Positions 35,349 to 45,126 are shown, counted from the first letter of the stretch. The stretch: 64,000 nt of DNA from Fusobacterium mortiferum (GCF_016900045.1 NZ_JACSNP010000003.1:1-64000), one strand, 5' to 3'. Numbers and translations are program-made. The notes: generated by a model from the sequence alone, not told the origin.

Positions 35349-37139
35349 TTATTTTTTCTCTTTTAATGTATTCAATATATTTTCTGCTACTTTTTTCGGA
35401 ACAAATCTAGCTAACGACTCTACATCTTCAGCTAAAATCTTCCTAACCGAACCAAATTCTTTTAATAACATCTCTTTTCTCTTTACCCCAACTCCTTCAA
35501 CTTTATCAAGTTCAGAAGATATTACTCTCTTACTTCTTAATTTTCTATGATAAGTTATTCCAAATCTATGAGCTTCATCTCTTACTCTTTGAAATATCTT
35601 TAAAGCTTCCCATTCCTTTGGAAATGAATAAGGTCTTGCTTCTCCATATTTATATATCTCTTCATCTCTCTTTGCTAAACTCAATAATTCTGCTATTCCA
35701 TCTTTACCTATCTCTTTAAAAACTTCTCCAGCAGCATTTATCTGCCCAAGTCCCCCATCTATTAAAACTATATCTGGAAATTCGTGTTCTGGAAGCTTAC
35801 TATATCTTCTAGTTATTACTTCTCTCATCATAGCAAAGTCATCTGGTGTATCCTTACAAGTTATTTTAAATTTTCTATAATCTTTTTTAGAGGCTCTTCC
35901 TTCTACTGAAACACTCATAGATGCAACAGCATCCTTTCCTTGGATATTTGATATATCAAAGCATTCTATCTTTCTTGGATATCTTTTTAATTTCAACTTT
36001 GTATATATTTTATAAAGTCCCTCTTCTATTACATTTTTCTTTTTAAAATAACTTTCAATATCTCTACTTAAATTTAACTCCCCCATTTCAAGTAACTCTT
36101 TTCTTCTACTTTTTATCTTTGGAAAGTAAAACTCTACCCTTTGTCCTCTCTGTATTTCTAAACTCTCTTTTACTAGATTTAAACTTTCAGATAACTCCTC
36201 TTGAAAAACTATACTTTTAGGTATTGGATGTTTAGAATAAAATGCCATAACTATATCTTCAGCTAAATTTCCATCTATCTTACCTTTTAAATCAATATTT
36301 GTAGATGTCTTTCCTAAAATTTTACCATCTCTCACATTTAAAACACAGATAAATACTCTATCTCCCTCTTTTTTTAGTGAAAATATATCCTCATCTAAAT
36401 CTTTTCCATACTCTGTCACTTGATTAACAACAGCATTTTCTATCTCTTTTATCTGTTCTCTTAGATTTATAGCCTCTTCAAACCTCATATCTTCAGCTGC
36501 TATCTCCATATCCTTTTTTAATCCATCTATTACCTCTTTGCTCTTTCCTTTTAGAAGATTTTTAGCTTTCTCTATCTGTCCATTATACTCTAAAAAAATA
36601 TCTTTATATGTACACGGCCCTGGACACATTTTCATAAAATATTTTAAACATGGACGTGAATATATTTTATTCATATCTCTTTCACAATCTCTTATTTTAA
36701 AAATTTTAACTAAAACTTTTTTTAAATTCCAAGCTCCAAATGGATATGGTCCAAAATATACTCCAGATTTTGTATCTAGAGCTTTTGTCGTTCTTATTAT
36801 TTTTATATTTGGAAAATTTTCTTTGCTTATTTTTATATAAGGATAAGTTTTTTCGTCTTTTAAGAGAATATTGTATTTAGGAGTATATTTTTTTATTAAA
36901 TTATTTTCTAAAATAAGAGCATCGAGTTCACTATTGCAAATTATAAACTCTATATCCTCTATATTTTTTACCAACTCTTTTGTCTTTTCACTCTCATGTT
37001 CTCTATTAAAGTATGAGGAAACTCTATTTTTTAAATTTTTAGCTTTTCCTACATAGATAACTTTTTCATTTTTTTTCATTAAGTATACTCCAGGATTCTC
37101 TGGAATATCTACCTTTTTTATATCAAAAACCTTTACCAA
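35349..37139 (-). CDS. uvrC: excinuclease ABC subunit C
   Basis: A 596-residue UvrC making both incisions in nucleotide-excision repair. The N-terminal GIY-YIG domain (NPGVYLM, VIYVGKAKNLKNRV), the UVR motif MRFEEAINLREQIKEIE near residue 218, the RNase H-like C-terminal nuclease (ECFDISNIQGKDAVASM, VLIDGGLGQ) and a terminal helix-hairpin-helix pair are visible. It starts with TTG at 37139 inside the end of rapZ, supported by GAGAGGAAA just upstream. Confidence 0.95.
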   Translation of the reverse strand: MVKVFDIKKVDIPENPGVYLMKKNEKVIYVGKAKNLKNRVSSYFNREHESEKTKELVKNIEDIEFIICNSELDALILENNLIKKYTPKYNILLKDEKTYPYIKISKENFPNIKIIRTTKALDTKSGVYFGPYPFGAWNLKKVLVKIFKIRDCERDMNKIYSRPCLKYFMKMCPGPCTYKDIFLEYNGQIEKAKNLLKGKSKEVIDGLKKDMEIAAEDMRFEEAINLREQIKEIENAVVNQVTEYGKDLDEDIFSLKKEGDRVFICVLNVRDGKILGKTSTNIDLKGKIDGNLAEDIVMAFYSKHPIPKSIVFQEELSESLNLVKESLEIQRGQRVEFYFPKIKSRRKELLEMGELNLSRDIESYFKKKNVIEEGLYKIYTKLKLKRYPRKIECFDISNIQGKDAVASMSVSVEGRASKKDYRKFKITCKDTPDDFAMMREVITRRYSKLPEHEFPDIVLIDGGLGQINAAGEVFKEIGKDGIAELLSLAKRDEEIYKYGEARPYSFPKEWEALKIFQRVRDEAHRFGITYHRKLRSKRVISSELDKVEGVGVKRKEMLLKEFGSVRKILAEDVESLARFVPKKVAENILNTLKEKK

Positions 37140-37990
37140 TTTCCTCTCTCTTTCTCTCTATGATTTACATAGACATTAAGATTCTCTATCTCTGATAACT
37201 CTTTATACAACAACTCTGCAAAAGTAACTGAACGATGTTTTCCTCCGCTACAACCAATTCCTATTGTCAGGTGCTTTTTTCCTTCTTTTATATAATTGGG
37301 AATTAAAAAATCCAACATATCCATTAATTTTGCATAAAATTCTTGAGATATATCAAAACTCATCACATAATCTGAAACTTCCCTATCCAATCCACTTTTT
37401 GGTCTTAACTCATCTAAGTAATATGGATTTGGTAAAAATCTCACATCAAAAACTAAATCTACATCAATAGGAATTCCATACTTAAATCCAAAAGATTGTA
37501 TATGAATATTGATATCTTTTATATCAACATCTAACCCCAATACTATTTTTAATTTTTCTATTAGCTCCTTTGGTTTATCACAACTTGTATCTATTATTCC
37601 AGTAGATAACTCCTTTACTCCTGCCATTATCTCTCTCTCTTTTCTAATACTTTGAAGTAAAGTACTCTCTTCTACTGGATGTTTTCTTCTAGTGAGATTA
37701 TATCTATTTAAAATTACCTCTTTAGATGCTTGTAAAAATATAATTGAACATATTATCTCTGAATTATTTCTTAATTTTTTTAAAAAATCTATAAATTCAT
37801 CAACTTTTTTAAAAGAACGAATGTCCATTCCAAGAGCAATTTTCTCTATTGATGAATCTATAAAGTGAGTTCCTATTTCACAAGGTAAATTATCCACTGT
37901 ATAATATCCCATATCTTCAAGTACATTTAAAGCTGTTGTTTTTCCGCTTCCACTTAACCCTGTTACAATTACTATTTTTTTCTTACTCAT
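37133..37990 (-). CDS. rapZ: RapZ/YvcJ family P-loop protein
   Basis: A 285-residue RapZ. The P-loop TGLSGSGKTTALNVLEDMG is at residues 8-27, and the C-terminal GIGCSGGKHRSV motif with RNA-binding residues near 250 is intact. In E. coli RapZ guides RNase E to the sRNA GlmZ to control glucosamine synthesis; in Bacillus YvcJ binds nucleotides and influences competence. Whether any GlmZ-like RNA exists here is unknown. Start of the operon that goes on to uvrC with a 7-base overlap. Confidence 0.94.
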   Translation of the reverse strand: MSKKKIVIVTGLSGSGKTTALNVLEDMGYYTVDNLPCEIGTHFIDSSIEKIALGMDIRSFKKVDEFIDFLKKLRNNSEIICSIIFLQASKEVILNRYNLTRRKHPVEESTLLQSIRKEREIMAGVKELSTGIIDTSCDKPKELIEKLKIVLGLDVDIKDINIHIQSFGFKYGIPIDVDLVFDVRFLPNPYYLDELRPKSGLDREVSDYVMSFDISQEFYAKLMDMLDFLIPNYIKEGKKHLTIGIGCSGGKHRSVTFAELLYKELSEIENLNVYVNHREKERGNW

Positions 37991-38125
37991 CTCTTCACCT
38001 ATCTTTTTTAATCTTTCCTTTCCATATATTATATCATATTTACAATATTTTTTGCCAATTACTTTTTTATATCTTTATTCTAAAATCTAGCTATAAAACA
38101 ACAATTTTTAACTTACTATTACTAG

Positions 38126-38161
38126 TTCAATTTTTTTATAAATAGAAAAATTGAGCTTTTT
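38126..38161 (+). terminator. terminator-like hairpin in the leader of the DUF6485 gene
   Basis: TTCAATTTTT and AAAAATTGAG pair over ten positions (one wobble) followed by CTTTTTT on the plus strand. It lies 27 bases before the DUF6485 start, with no plus-strand gene upstream for more than 7 kb, so it may be a leader attenuator. Confidence 0.5.
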
Positions 38162-38187
38162 TAATATCTTTTAAGGAGTGATTTTTT

Positions 38188-38400
38188 ATGACAGTAAAAG
38201 AATTTTGTACTTGTACTGACCACAAATGCCCACTTAATCCTATTAATCACGATAGAGGATGTGAACTATGTATAAAAAAATGTTTACAGCTTAATGAAAT
38301 ACCTTCGTGCTTTTTTAAAAAAATATCTTTGGAAAAACCAGAGAATAATATCTACACTTTCCAAAGCTTTGCAGATTTTGTAAATAAATATTCTAAATAA
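38188..38400 (+). CDS. small Cys-rich DUF6485 protein
   Basis: A 70-residue protein of the DUF6485 type. The N-terminal CTCTDHKCPLNP, then GCELCIKKC and EIPSCFF give eight Cys plus His, which suggests binding of zinc or an Fe-S cluster. AAGGAG precedes the ATG. The gene lies alone on the plus strand, with a terminator-like hairpin before it and a strong convergent terminator after it. Function unknown. Confidence 0.85.
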   Translation: MTVKEFCTCTDHKCPLNPINHDRGCELCIKKCLQLNEIPSCFFKKISLEKPENNIYTFQSFADFVNKYSK

Positions 38401-38407
38401 TAAAAAT

Positions 38408-38449
38408 AAAGGAGAAATTATACTTTAATCAAGATAACTTTCTCCTTTA
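38408..38449. terminator. bidirectional terminator
   Basis: AAAGGAGAAA and TTTCTCCTTT form a 10-bp stem between the convergent DUF6485 and zupT genes. Confidence 0.8.
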
Positions 38450-38455
38450 ATCATT

Positions 38456-39229
38456 TTATAATATATGAGTAAGTGGCATTAAAATTATTCCAATAAAAGT
38501 AGAAATAAGAGCTGTCCTAATATATCCATACTGTCTTGAACTTGGAATAAGCTCTTCTATTGCAATATATAACATTATTCCTGAAATAACTGAAAAAATT
38601 GCCCCAAGTGAAAAATCATTTATATAAGGTTTTAAAATTAAAAAAGCTAAAAGAGCTCCTATAGGTTCAGCTATTCCAGATAAAAAAGTATATTTAAAAG
38701 CTTTTCCTATACTTCCAGTAGAAAAATAGATTGGCATAGCCACAGAAATTCCTTCAGGTATATTGTGCATAGCTATAGCTAAAGTAATAGATAGTCCCAA
38801 TGCTAAGTTATCATAACCAGCCATAAATGTAGCTATCCCTTCTGGAAAATTATGTAACCCTATAGCTAAAGTTGACACAAATCCTACTCTAAATAGATTT
38901 TGATGCTTATAATCTTCCCCTTGCTGCTCCTCAATATGAGGTACAAACCTATCAAGTCCTCCAGCTATAACTACTCCAAGTAACAAAAATATTGTACTTA
39001 AAATTATCCCTATTTTTTCTCCTGAATAACTTTGCAAAAGCTCATTAGCGTTGGGCAATAAATCAGTAAAAGATACACTTATCATCACTCCACCAGCAAA
39101 CCCTAATGATGCACTAACTAATTTTTCACTTCTCTGTTTCACAATAAAAACAACTAATGTCCCTATTAAAGTTGACATTCCTGCTATAAAAGATAGAATC
39201 AAAGCCCTTACACTATTATCATCAAACAT
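38456..39229 (-). CDS. zupT: ZIP family metal transporter
   Basis: A 257-residue ZIP importer for zinc, iron or manganese. About eight membrane helices; the metal-site helices GLHNFPEGIATF and AMHNIPEGISVAMP (helices IV and V) are canonical of the ZupT group, with a His/Glu-containing loop VPHIEEQQGED before them. It lies downstream of a pyridoxamine kinase gene with a 10-base gap, so the two share a transcript. The metal specificity is inferred from family. Confidence 0.9.
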   Translation of the reverse strand: MFDDNSVRALILSFIAGMSTLIGTLVVFIVKQRSEKLVSASLGFAGGVMISVSFTDLLPNANELLQSYSGEKIGIILSTIFLLLGVVIAGGLDRFVPHIEEQQGEDYKHQNLFRVGFVSTLAIGLHNFPEGIATFMAGYDNLALGLSITLAIAMHNIPEGISVAMPIYFSTGSIGKAFKYTFLSGIAEPIGALLAFLILKPYINDFSLGAIFSVISGIMLYIAIEELIPSSRQYGYIRTALISTFIGIILMPLTHIL

Positions 39230-39239
39230 AGATTTCCTC

Positions 39240-40124
39240 CTATTCTAACATCTCATAATTTGTGGCTATCATCGGCATTTTTAAAACATCTAACATTTTT
39301 TCCAAAAGTACCCCTTCTTTTTTAGGATATTTAAATCCATAACTAGCCATTATACATTGAGTTATAAATTGTACTCCTCTCTCTATTGCTATAGGTAAAC
39401 TATCACCTTGAAGTAAGCTTCCTATTACAACACTTGTATATGCATCTCCAGTTCCCGGATATGAAGCTGGGATATATCTACAACTAACTCTCCAAAATAC
39501 ATCATTTTCTCTATCATAAGCTACTACACTTGTTTTTCTATCTAATTTATTACTTTCTTCATCTGGTACACTTGTTGCTATAACAATTTTAGGCCCCATA
39601 TTTGCTAATTCTTTTAAATATTCCTTTGCCTCATCTAAAGTAATATTTTCTTTATATTCTTTCCCCAAAAGGTAGATTACCTCAGTAAAATTAGGTGTTA
39701 TAATATCAGCATTTTTTATAAGTTTTCTCATTCCAACTACCATTTCGTTACCCATAGTACTGTACAGTTTCCCATTATCCCCCATAACTGGATCTACAAC
39801 TGTAAATTTAGCTTTTTTACCAAAAAAATCTATAAAATCTGCTACAATCTCTATCTGCTTTGGTGAACCTAAAAAACCAGAATATATACAATCAAATTCT
39901 AGTTCTAATTTTTTCCAATGATTTATATGCTCTTGCATATAATCTGTTAAATCTATAAAGCTATATCCTTCAAAGCCACCAGTATGCGTTGATAGTATTG
40001 CTGTTGGAACAGGACAAACCTGTACTTTCATATTTGATAAAATTGGAATAATAGTAGTTAATGATGCTCTTCCATATCCTGATAAATCATGTATTGCTGC
40101 TACTTTTTTTACTAAGCTTTCCAT
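39240..40124 (-). CDS. pyridoxamine/pyridoxal kinase
   Basis: A 294-residue PfkB/ribokinase-fold enzyme from the ATG at 40124 (GTGGAGGG upstream). Visible motifs: the N-terminal IHDLSGYGRASLT, TVVDPVMGDNGKLY near residue 113, ITPNFTEVIYLLG near 145 and the anion hole/catalytic YPGTGDAYTS near 225. It phosphorylates vitamin B6 vitamers to PLP or PMP for salvage. Family assignment is firm; PdxY against PdxK is not settled. Confidence 0.9.
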   Translation of the reverse strand: MESLVKKVAAIHDLSGYGRASLTTIIPILSNMKVQVCPVPTAILSTHTGGFEGYSFIDLTDYMQEHINHWKKLELEFDCIYSGFLGSPKQIEIVADFIDFFGKKAKFTVVDPVMGDNGKLYSTMGNEMVVGMRKLIKNADIITPNFTEVIYLLGKEYKENITLDEAKEYLKELANMGPKIVIATSVPDEESNKLDRKTSVVAYDRENDVFWRVSCRYIPASYPGTGDAYTSVVIGSLLQGDSLPIAIERGVQFITQCIMASYGFKYPKKEGVLLEKMLDVLKMPMIATNYEMLE

Positions 40125-40229
40125 TTTTCCCTCCACAAAATTTATTATTCAAGAATACTTTAGCATATTTATAAACTTTAAGCAACTTTATATTTAATTA
40201 CTTTTATTTCTCATAAAAGCTATTTATTA

Positions 40230-40307
40230 AATAAAAAGTAGAGAAAATACTTTTTAAATTAGCTCCACACTTTTATATAATACTAATTTCCTAAAGTTTT
40301 CTCTACT
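40230..40307 (-). terminator. long-loop terminator of the YwqK-like gene
   Basis: AGTAGAGAAAA pairs with TTTTCTCTACT over 11 bases around a loop of about 50, followed on the minus strand by TTTTATTT. It lies right behind the MORN-variant gene. Confidence 0.6.
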
Positions 40308-40320
40308 CACTTATATTTTT

Positions 40321-40881
40321 TTAAATATTTTTATTTTTTTGTTCCATTCCCTCTATATAGGTACAATCCTTTAATAATTTACCTGTTGTATCGAACTCTC
40401 TATATCTTCCATGGAGTTTCCCATGATCTATATAATGACACTCTAAATGAAGAATTCCATTTGAATAATACTCTTTATAAGGACCAAACATAGCCCCATT
40501 TTTTAAATTTACACTCATTTTTAATTGACCATTAGGATAATACTTTATATTTCTACTGGTAGTAGATGTTGTCTCATAAAAAGCTGTTCTTTTCAATTTT
40601 CCATTTGGATAATACTCTTCACATAATCCCTTAACTTCACCATCAACTAAATGACGTATAGAACTTACTTTTCCATCTACATAATAGGTTTCATATACTC
40701 CATCTATATTTCCATTTTTATAAAACTTTCTCGTTTCTACTTGTCCATTCATATAGTAAGATTTATACTCTCCCTCTCTAACACCATTAACATAGTTCTT
40801 CTCTTCTTGAATAACACCATTATCATAGGTTTTAATCCATAGTCCCTCTTTTTTACCATCTTTATTATATTGATTAACCAT
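40321..40881 (-). CDS. YwqK-like MORN-variant repeat protein
   Basis: A 186-residue protein of repeated 22-24 residue units: xxYYxNGxL/V, seen about seven times (for example SYYMNGQVETRKFYKNGN). This is the MORN_2 variant found in YwqK-type antitoxins, and in Fusobacterium it is present in many copies. No signal peptide is seen. It is encoded alone. The antitoxin role is inherited from the family name only; no toxin gene lies next to it. Confidence 0.8.
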   Translation of the reverse strand: MVNQYNKDGKKEGLWIKTYDNGVIQEEKNYVNGVREGEYKSYYMNGQVETRKFYKNGNIDGVYETYYVDGKVSSIRHLVDGEVKGLCEEYYPNGKLKRTAFYETTSTTSRNIKYYPNGQLKMSVNLKNGAMFGPYKEYYSNGILHLECHYIDHGKLHGRYREFDTTGKLLKDCTYIEGMEQKNKNI

Positions 40882-40967
40882 TTTAATTCCCCCTTATTAA
40901 TGATATTAAATTAACCTTCTTACTCTAATACAAGTATACTCTATAACGGGAAATAAATAAAGGCTTT

Positions 40968-42143
40968 TTATCTATTTCTTAAACTCTCCACTGCTATCTT
41001 TATTCCCAAAAGTCCTTGTTTAACCTTTTCTCTAGAACATCCAACATTAAATCTTAAAAACATTTTTCCTTCTTCTCCATATGTAGCTCCTGGCATTATA
41101 GCAACCTTTCCTATATCTATTAAAGCCTTTTGAAACTCTTCGCTACTTACAGCTAATTTTGAAAAATCTATCCAAGCAAAATAACATCCATCTGGTATAT
41201 CACAATTTAATTCCGGTATATTTTTTTCTAAATATTTCTTTACATACTCTATATTTTTTTTCGTATACTTTAATAACTCATCTACCCAGTATCCACATTT
41301 ATTATAGGCAGTAATTGTTGCTATTATTCCTAAAATACTTGGTGAAGAGAGTGCCTCTTTATTTTTTAATATTCTCAAATACTCATCTCTATCTTTTAAA
41401 TCGGTACATAAAATATATGCTCCTCCTAATGATGGAGTATTAAAAGTCTTAGAGGCTGCTGTACATATTACCATATTTTTTATATACTCTTTTTCTAATT
41501 TTAATATAGGTATATGTTTTCCACCATATACAATATCCATATGTATCTCATCAGATATAATGAAAACATTGTATTTTTTACATATAGATATTATTTTTTC
41601 TAGCTCCTCTCTACTCCATACTTTTCCAATTGGATTGTGAGGACTACACATTAAAAATATTTTAGAAATTTTACATTTATTTTCAAAATCTTTAAAATCT
41701 ATTTCATAATTATTATTTTTTTTAATTAAAGACGAAGATATAATTTTTCTATCATTATCTGCTATTACTTTAAAAAATCCATCATATGCAGGATTTAATA
41801 TAAGTATGCCATCACCTTTTTGAGATTTCATCTCAATAAACTTTGCTACTGAATAGATTACACTTGGTGCATATAATATCCACTCTTTATCTATTTGATA
41901 ATCAAATCTATCCTTATACCATCTCTCTATTGAATTTTTAAAATCCTCATTATTCCATCTACTATACCCAAATACCCCATGTTTAATTCGCTCTATTAGA
42001 GCTTTTGTTATCTCTTCTGGAACTTGAAAATCCATATCTGAAATTGTAAATGGAAGCAACTCTTCTTTTCCAAATCTATCTTTTATATAGTCCCATTGTG
42101 TACAATAAGTACCTCTTCTATCAATGACAGTATCAAAATTCAT
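40968..42143 (-). CDS. MalY/PatB family PLP-dependent C-S lyase/aminotransferase
   Basis: A 391-residue fold type I PLP enzyme. N-terminal FDTVIDRRGTYCTQWD, SPHNPIGKVW, ISDEIHMDIVY and the PLP Lys in TAASKTFNTPSL are the MalY/PatB signature. The family cleaves cystathionine or cysteine to homocysteine or H2S. It follows the PTS IICB gene by 13 bases, the same gene pair as E. coli malX-malY, where MalY also acts as a repressor partner of MalT. H2S-forming lyase activity is common in this phylum. Confidence 0.88.
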   Translation of the reverse strand: MNFDTVIDRRGTYCTQWDYIKDRFGKEELLPFTISDMDFQVPEEITKALIERIKHGVFGYSRWNNEDFKNSIERWYKDRFDYQIDKEWILYAPSVIYSVAKFIEMKSQKGDGILILNPAYDGFFKVIADNDRKIISSSLIKKNNNYEIDFKDFENKCKISKIFLMCSPHNPIGKVWSREELEKIISICKKYNVFIISDEIHMDIVYGGKHIPILKLEKEYIKNMVICTAASKTFNTPSLGGAYILCTDLKDRDEYLRILKNKEALSSPSILGIIATITAYNKCGYWVDELLKYTKKNIEYVKKYLEKNIPELNCDIPDGCYFAWIDFSKLAVSSEEFQKALIDIGKVAIMPGATYGEEGKMFLRFNVGCSREKVKQGLLGIKIAVESLRNR

Positions 42144-42156
42144 CTTATCACCTACA

Positions 42157-43689
42157 TTATTTAATAAGTTTATCTAATTTATTTTTTACAACATGCACTT
42201 GTGGTCCAATTACAACTTGTAAATTATATTCATCTAATTTTACTATTGCAATAGCTCCAGTTGCTTTTATTTCCTCCTCGTTTATAAGTCCCATATCATT
42301 AACTACTAATCTCAATCTTGTAATACAGTTATCTAATGATACTATATTTTCTTTACCACCTAAAGCTTTTAGCAGTCTTTCAGCATCAAATCCACCTAAT
42401 TTTATCTCAGAATTATCTGTTACTTTCTCTCTTCCTGGTGTTTTTAAGTCAAATTTTAAAATAACATATTTAAATACAAAATAATATATTATAAACCAAA
42501 TTACTCCCACTGGTATTACTAGATACCACTTTGTTCTAAATCCTTGTAAAACTCCAAAAACAATAAAATCTATTAGATTTCCATCTGTATTTCCTATTGC
42601 AACTTTTAAAATCCCCATTGTCATAAAACCTAATCCTACCATTATACAATGGAAAAGATATAGTAGTGGAGATATAAATAAGAATATAAACTCTAATGGT
42701 TCTGTTATACCTCCTATTACACAAGCTACAATACCTGAAACTAAAAGTCCTTTTATTCTTTTTTTATTCTCTGGTCTAGCTGTGTGATAAATAGCTAATG
42801 CTACTGCTGGTAATCCAAACATATATGAAGGCATTTTTCCTTGAGATAAAAACCTAGTCACATTTGGATCTAATATTCCATTAGCAAACTCTCTATAGAA
42901 AATATTTAACGCTCCATAAACTGGTTCTCCATTTATAATAGCCTCTCCTCCAGCTGAAGTAAATCTTATCATAGCAACTAATATATGATGTAATCCGAAA
43001 GGTCTTAAAACTCCCTCTCCAGCTCCAAATAAAAATGGACCAAAAATACCAGCTTTACTTATTAAATCTCCTATTTTTATAATTATACCGTTGAAGAAAG
43101 GCCAAATAAGTGGAATTGCCAGCCCAACAACTCCAACAATCACAGCTGTGGCAATTGGTACAAATCTCGCTCCTCCAAAGAAAGCTAGAGCATCTGGAAG
43201 TTTAATTTCACAAAATTTATCGTGTATTTTGTATACTATAACTCCTATGATTACTCCACCAAGTACTCCTATATCTATACTTTGAATTCCAAAAACCATA
43301 GCTTGACCCGCAGCTTTCATATTTTCTGGAGTTGCCAAAGTACCTGTCACTTTTAAAAAGAAATTTGCTGTCATACTTGACATTACAAATCCTACATACC
43401 CTGAAAAAGCTGCAACTCCTTTATCTTGTCTTGCAAGCCCTAAAGGTATTGCCATTGCAAACATTATTGGTAAATTTGAAAAAGCAAATGAACCAACAGT
43501 AGACATAAATTCAAAAAATAATTTTATTGCTGGAATTTTTAAAAATGGAAGTATTTCAGCCGTAACTGAACTAGCAAATGAACTTCCTATCCCCAACATA
43601 ATTCCACATGCAGCCAATAATGATACTGGTAACATAAATGTTTTTCCCAATCCTTGAAAAAACTCCCAAAACCCAACTTTTTTACTCAT
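42157..43689 (-). CDS. PTS transporter subunit IICB, MalX/PtsG-like
   Basis: A 510-residue sugar permease of the glucose/maltose superfamily. Residues 1-400 form the EIIC membrane domain of about ten helices, including FLFGAGEGVLRPFGLHHI and GGITEPLEFIFLF, the substrate-site signature of this family. The C-terminal EIIB domain (from about residue 425) has the phosphorylated Cys in LDNCITRLRL. No EIIA is encoded nearby. The gene order with MalY/PatB suggests maltose or glucose; no 6-phospho-glucosidase gene is adjacent, so the sugar is not settled. Confidence 0.9.
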   Translation of the reverse strand: MSKKVGFWEFFQGLGKTFMLPVSLLAACGIMLGIGSSFASSVTAEILPFLKIPAIKLFFEFMSTVGSFAFSNLPIMFAMAIPLGLARQDKGVAAFSGYVGFVMSSMTANFFLKVTGTLATPENMKAAGQAMVFGIQSIDIGVLGGVIIGVIVYKIHDKFCEIKLPDALAFFGGARFVPIATAVIVGVVGLAIPLIWPFFNGIIIKIGDLISKAGIFGPFLFGAGEGVLRPFGLHHILVAMIRFTSAGGEAIINGEPVYGALNIFYREFANGILDPNVTRFLSQGKMPSYMFGLPAVALAIYHTARPENKKRIKGLLVSGIVACVIGGITEPLEFIFLFISPLLYLFHCIMVGLGFMTMGILKVAIGNTDGNLIDFIVFGVLQGFRTKWYLVIPVGVIWFIIYYFVFKYVILKFDLKTPGREKVTDNSEIKLGGFDAERLLKALGGKENIVSLDNCITRLRLVVNDMGLINEEEIKATGAIAIVKLDEYNLQVVIGPQVHVVKNKLDKLIK

Positions 43690-43812
43690 ATTTGAGAACC
43701 TCCTATATTATATTAATACATTTATTATATATTTAAGATACTTTTTTGTTAATATCAAATAACTTTCACTTTTTTTTGAAATAAAATTTAAGGTAAATTC
43801 TCAAAAATAAAT

Positions 43813-45126
43813 TTATTCAAACTCTATCTTATCTTTAAATACTTTTATTATCTCTTCTTTCAGCTTTTTTTCATCTAAATCTAGACTACACTTTTTTATA
43901 ATTTCCAATAATTTTTTAAATGAAATTTTTTTATCTTGCTCTATCTCTATATACTTTTCTATTTTATTAGTAAGAAAATATATTTCATCCTCTCTAAATG
44001 GTTCTTTTAAAATATGATTACAATCTAAAACCACACTCTTTACAATAGTATATATATCTTTATCCACATTAGGTTTCTCATCCTTTTTTAATAAGAAAAA
44101 ATTGTTTTTTATCCTGTAAACTGCTGGCAATAAATATTTCAAAACTTCTTCTCTAAAATCTTGAGAATTAAAAAATTCAAACTCTAATTCTTTTTTTATT
44201 TTTCCACAAAATGCATCTATAAAACTCTCAACCAAATAAATGTTCTCTGAAAAATCATGAGAGTAATAACCACTTATAAAATACTCTGTAAGATGTAAAA
44301 ATTCAAATTCCAACTCTTCTGGAATAATATTTTTCAAAATATTTTTAATAATTTTATAGTCTGTTAATTGACTTAAAAACTTACTATTATCTTTTTTAGT
44401 TATAATAAAATTTTTATCAATTCTCTCTATTGTTGAAATTAAATATATACACATCAATTTTTTAAATTTAGTATCAAATTCAACTTTTAATTCTCTTTCT
44501 ATTTGTAAAATAATATTATAATATTTAGGTATATCAAATTTTTCTAAATACCTTTTTACTATCTCTAACTCTTTTTTTTCAGTAAGATATATTTTTTCTA
44601 AATACTCAACTTTTCCATTCTTTATATCTAAATATTCTAAAAGTTTTAATAATTTTAAATGTCTTAACTTTTTCTCCTTACCAACTATAAAAATTCTATG
44701 CTCTTCTCTTAAAAATTCTAATTCAAATTCTTTTAAATAACTATTTAAAGAAATCAAATCTTTTTTTATAGTGGGTCTACTTATTTTCAAATATCTTTCT
44801 ATATCAGTTATCTTAGTCCTATCTGAAAAAAGATAACTAATTAAAATATAGTTCTCTCTTTCTTCCTTTGAAAAAATATAATTTTCTATATCAATACTTT
44901 CTATAAAATTTTTTAAATTTTCTTGCTCTATACTCCAATATACCTCACCTTTTTTTATTTTTATTTCTGCTAATGAAAACTTTAGAAGATAATAGTTTAA
45001 ATTTTCTATACTATATCTTATGTTTCTTTCACTAACATTATACTTTTCAGCAAAATAGGTAAGAGAAATTTTAATACTTTTATTTAACTCTTCTAAAATA
45101 CTTAACTCTTTTCTATTTAAACTCAT
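43813..45126 (-). CDS. HTH/PRD-type transcriptional regulator (BglG/Mga-like)
   Basis: A 437-residue regulator. The N-terminal winged helix (residues 1-60, FAEKYNVSERNIRYSIENL), a second Mga-type helix-turn-helix (about 85-135, IERYLKISRPTIKKDLISLN) and two PRD-like all-helical regions follow; no C-terminal EIIA/EIIB domain is seen. Proteins of this kind sense PTS phosphorylation. It lies just upstream of the PTS gene on the same strand, so it probably regulates it. Extremely AT-rich (Lys/Ile/Leu-rich). Confidence 0.8.
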   Translation of the reverse strand: MSLNRKELSILEELNKSIKISLTYFAEKYNVSERNIRYSIENLNYYLLKFSLAEIKIKKGEVYWSIEQENLKNFIESIDIENYIFSKEERENYILISYLFSDRTKITDIERYLKISRPTIKKDLISLNSYLKEFELEFLREEHRIFIVGKEKKLRHLKLLKLLEYLDIKNGKVEYLEKIYLTEKKELEIVKRYLEKFDIPKYYNIILQIERELKVEFDTKFKKLMCIYLISTIERIDKNFIITKKDNSKFLSQLTDYKIIKNILKNIIPEELEFEFLHLTEYFISGYYSHDFSENIYLVESFIDAFCGKIKKELEFEFFNSQDFREEVLKYLLPAVYRIKNNFFLLKKDEKPNVDKDIYTIVKSVVLDCNHILKEPFREDEIYFLTNKIEKYIEIEQDKKISFKKLLEIIKKCSLDLDEKKLKEEIIKVFKDKIEFE

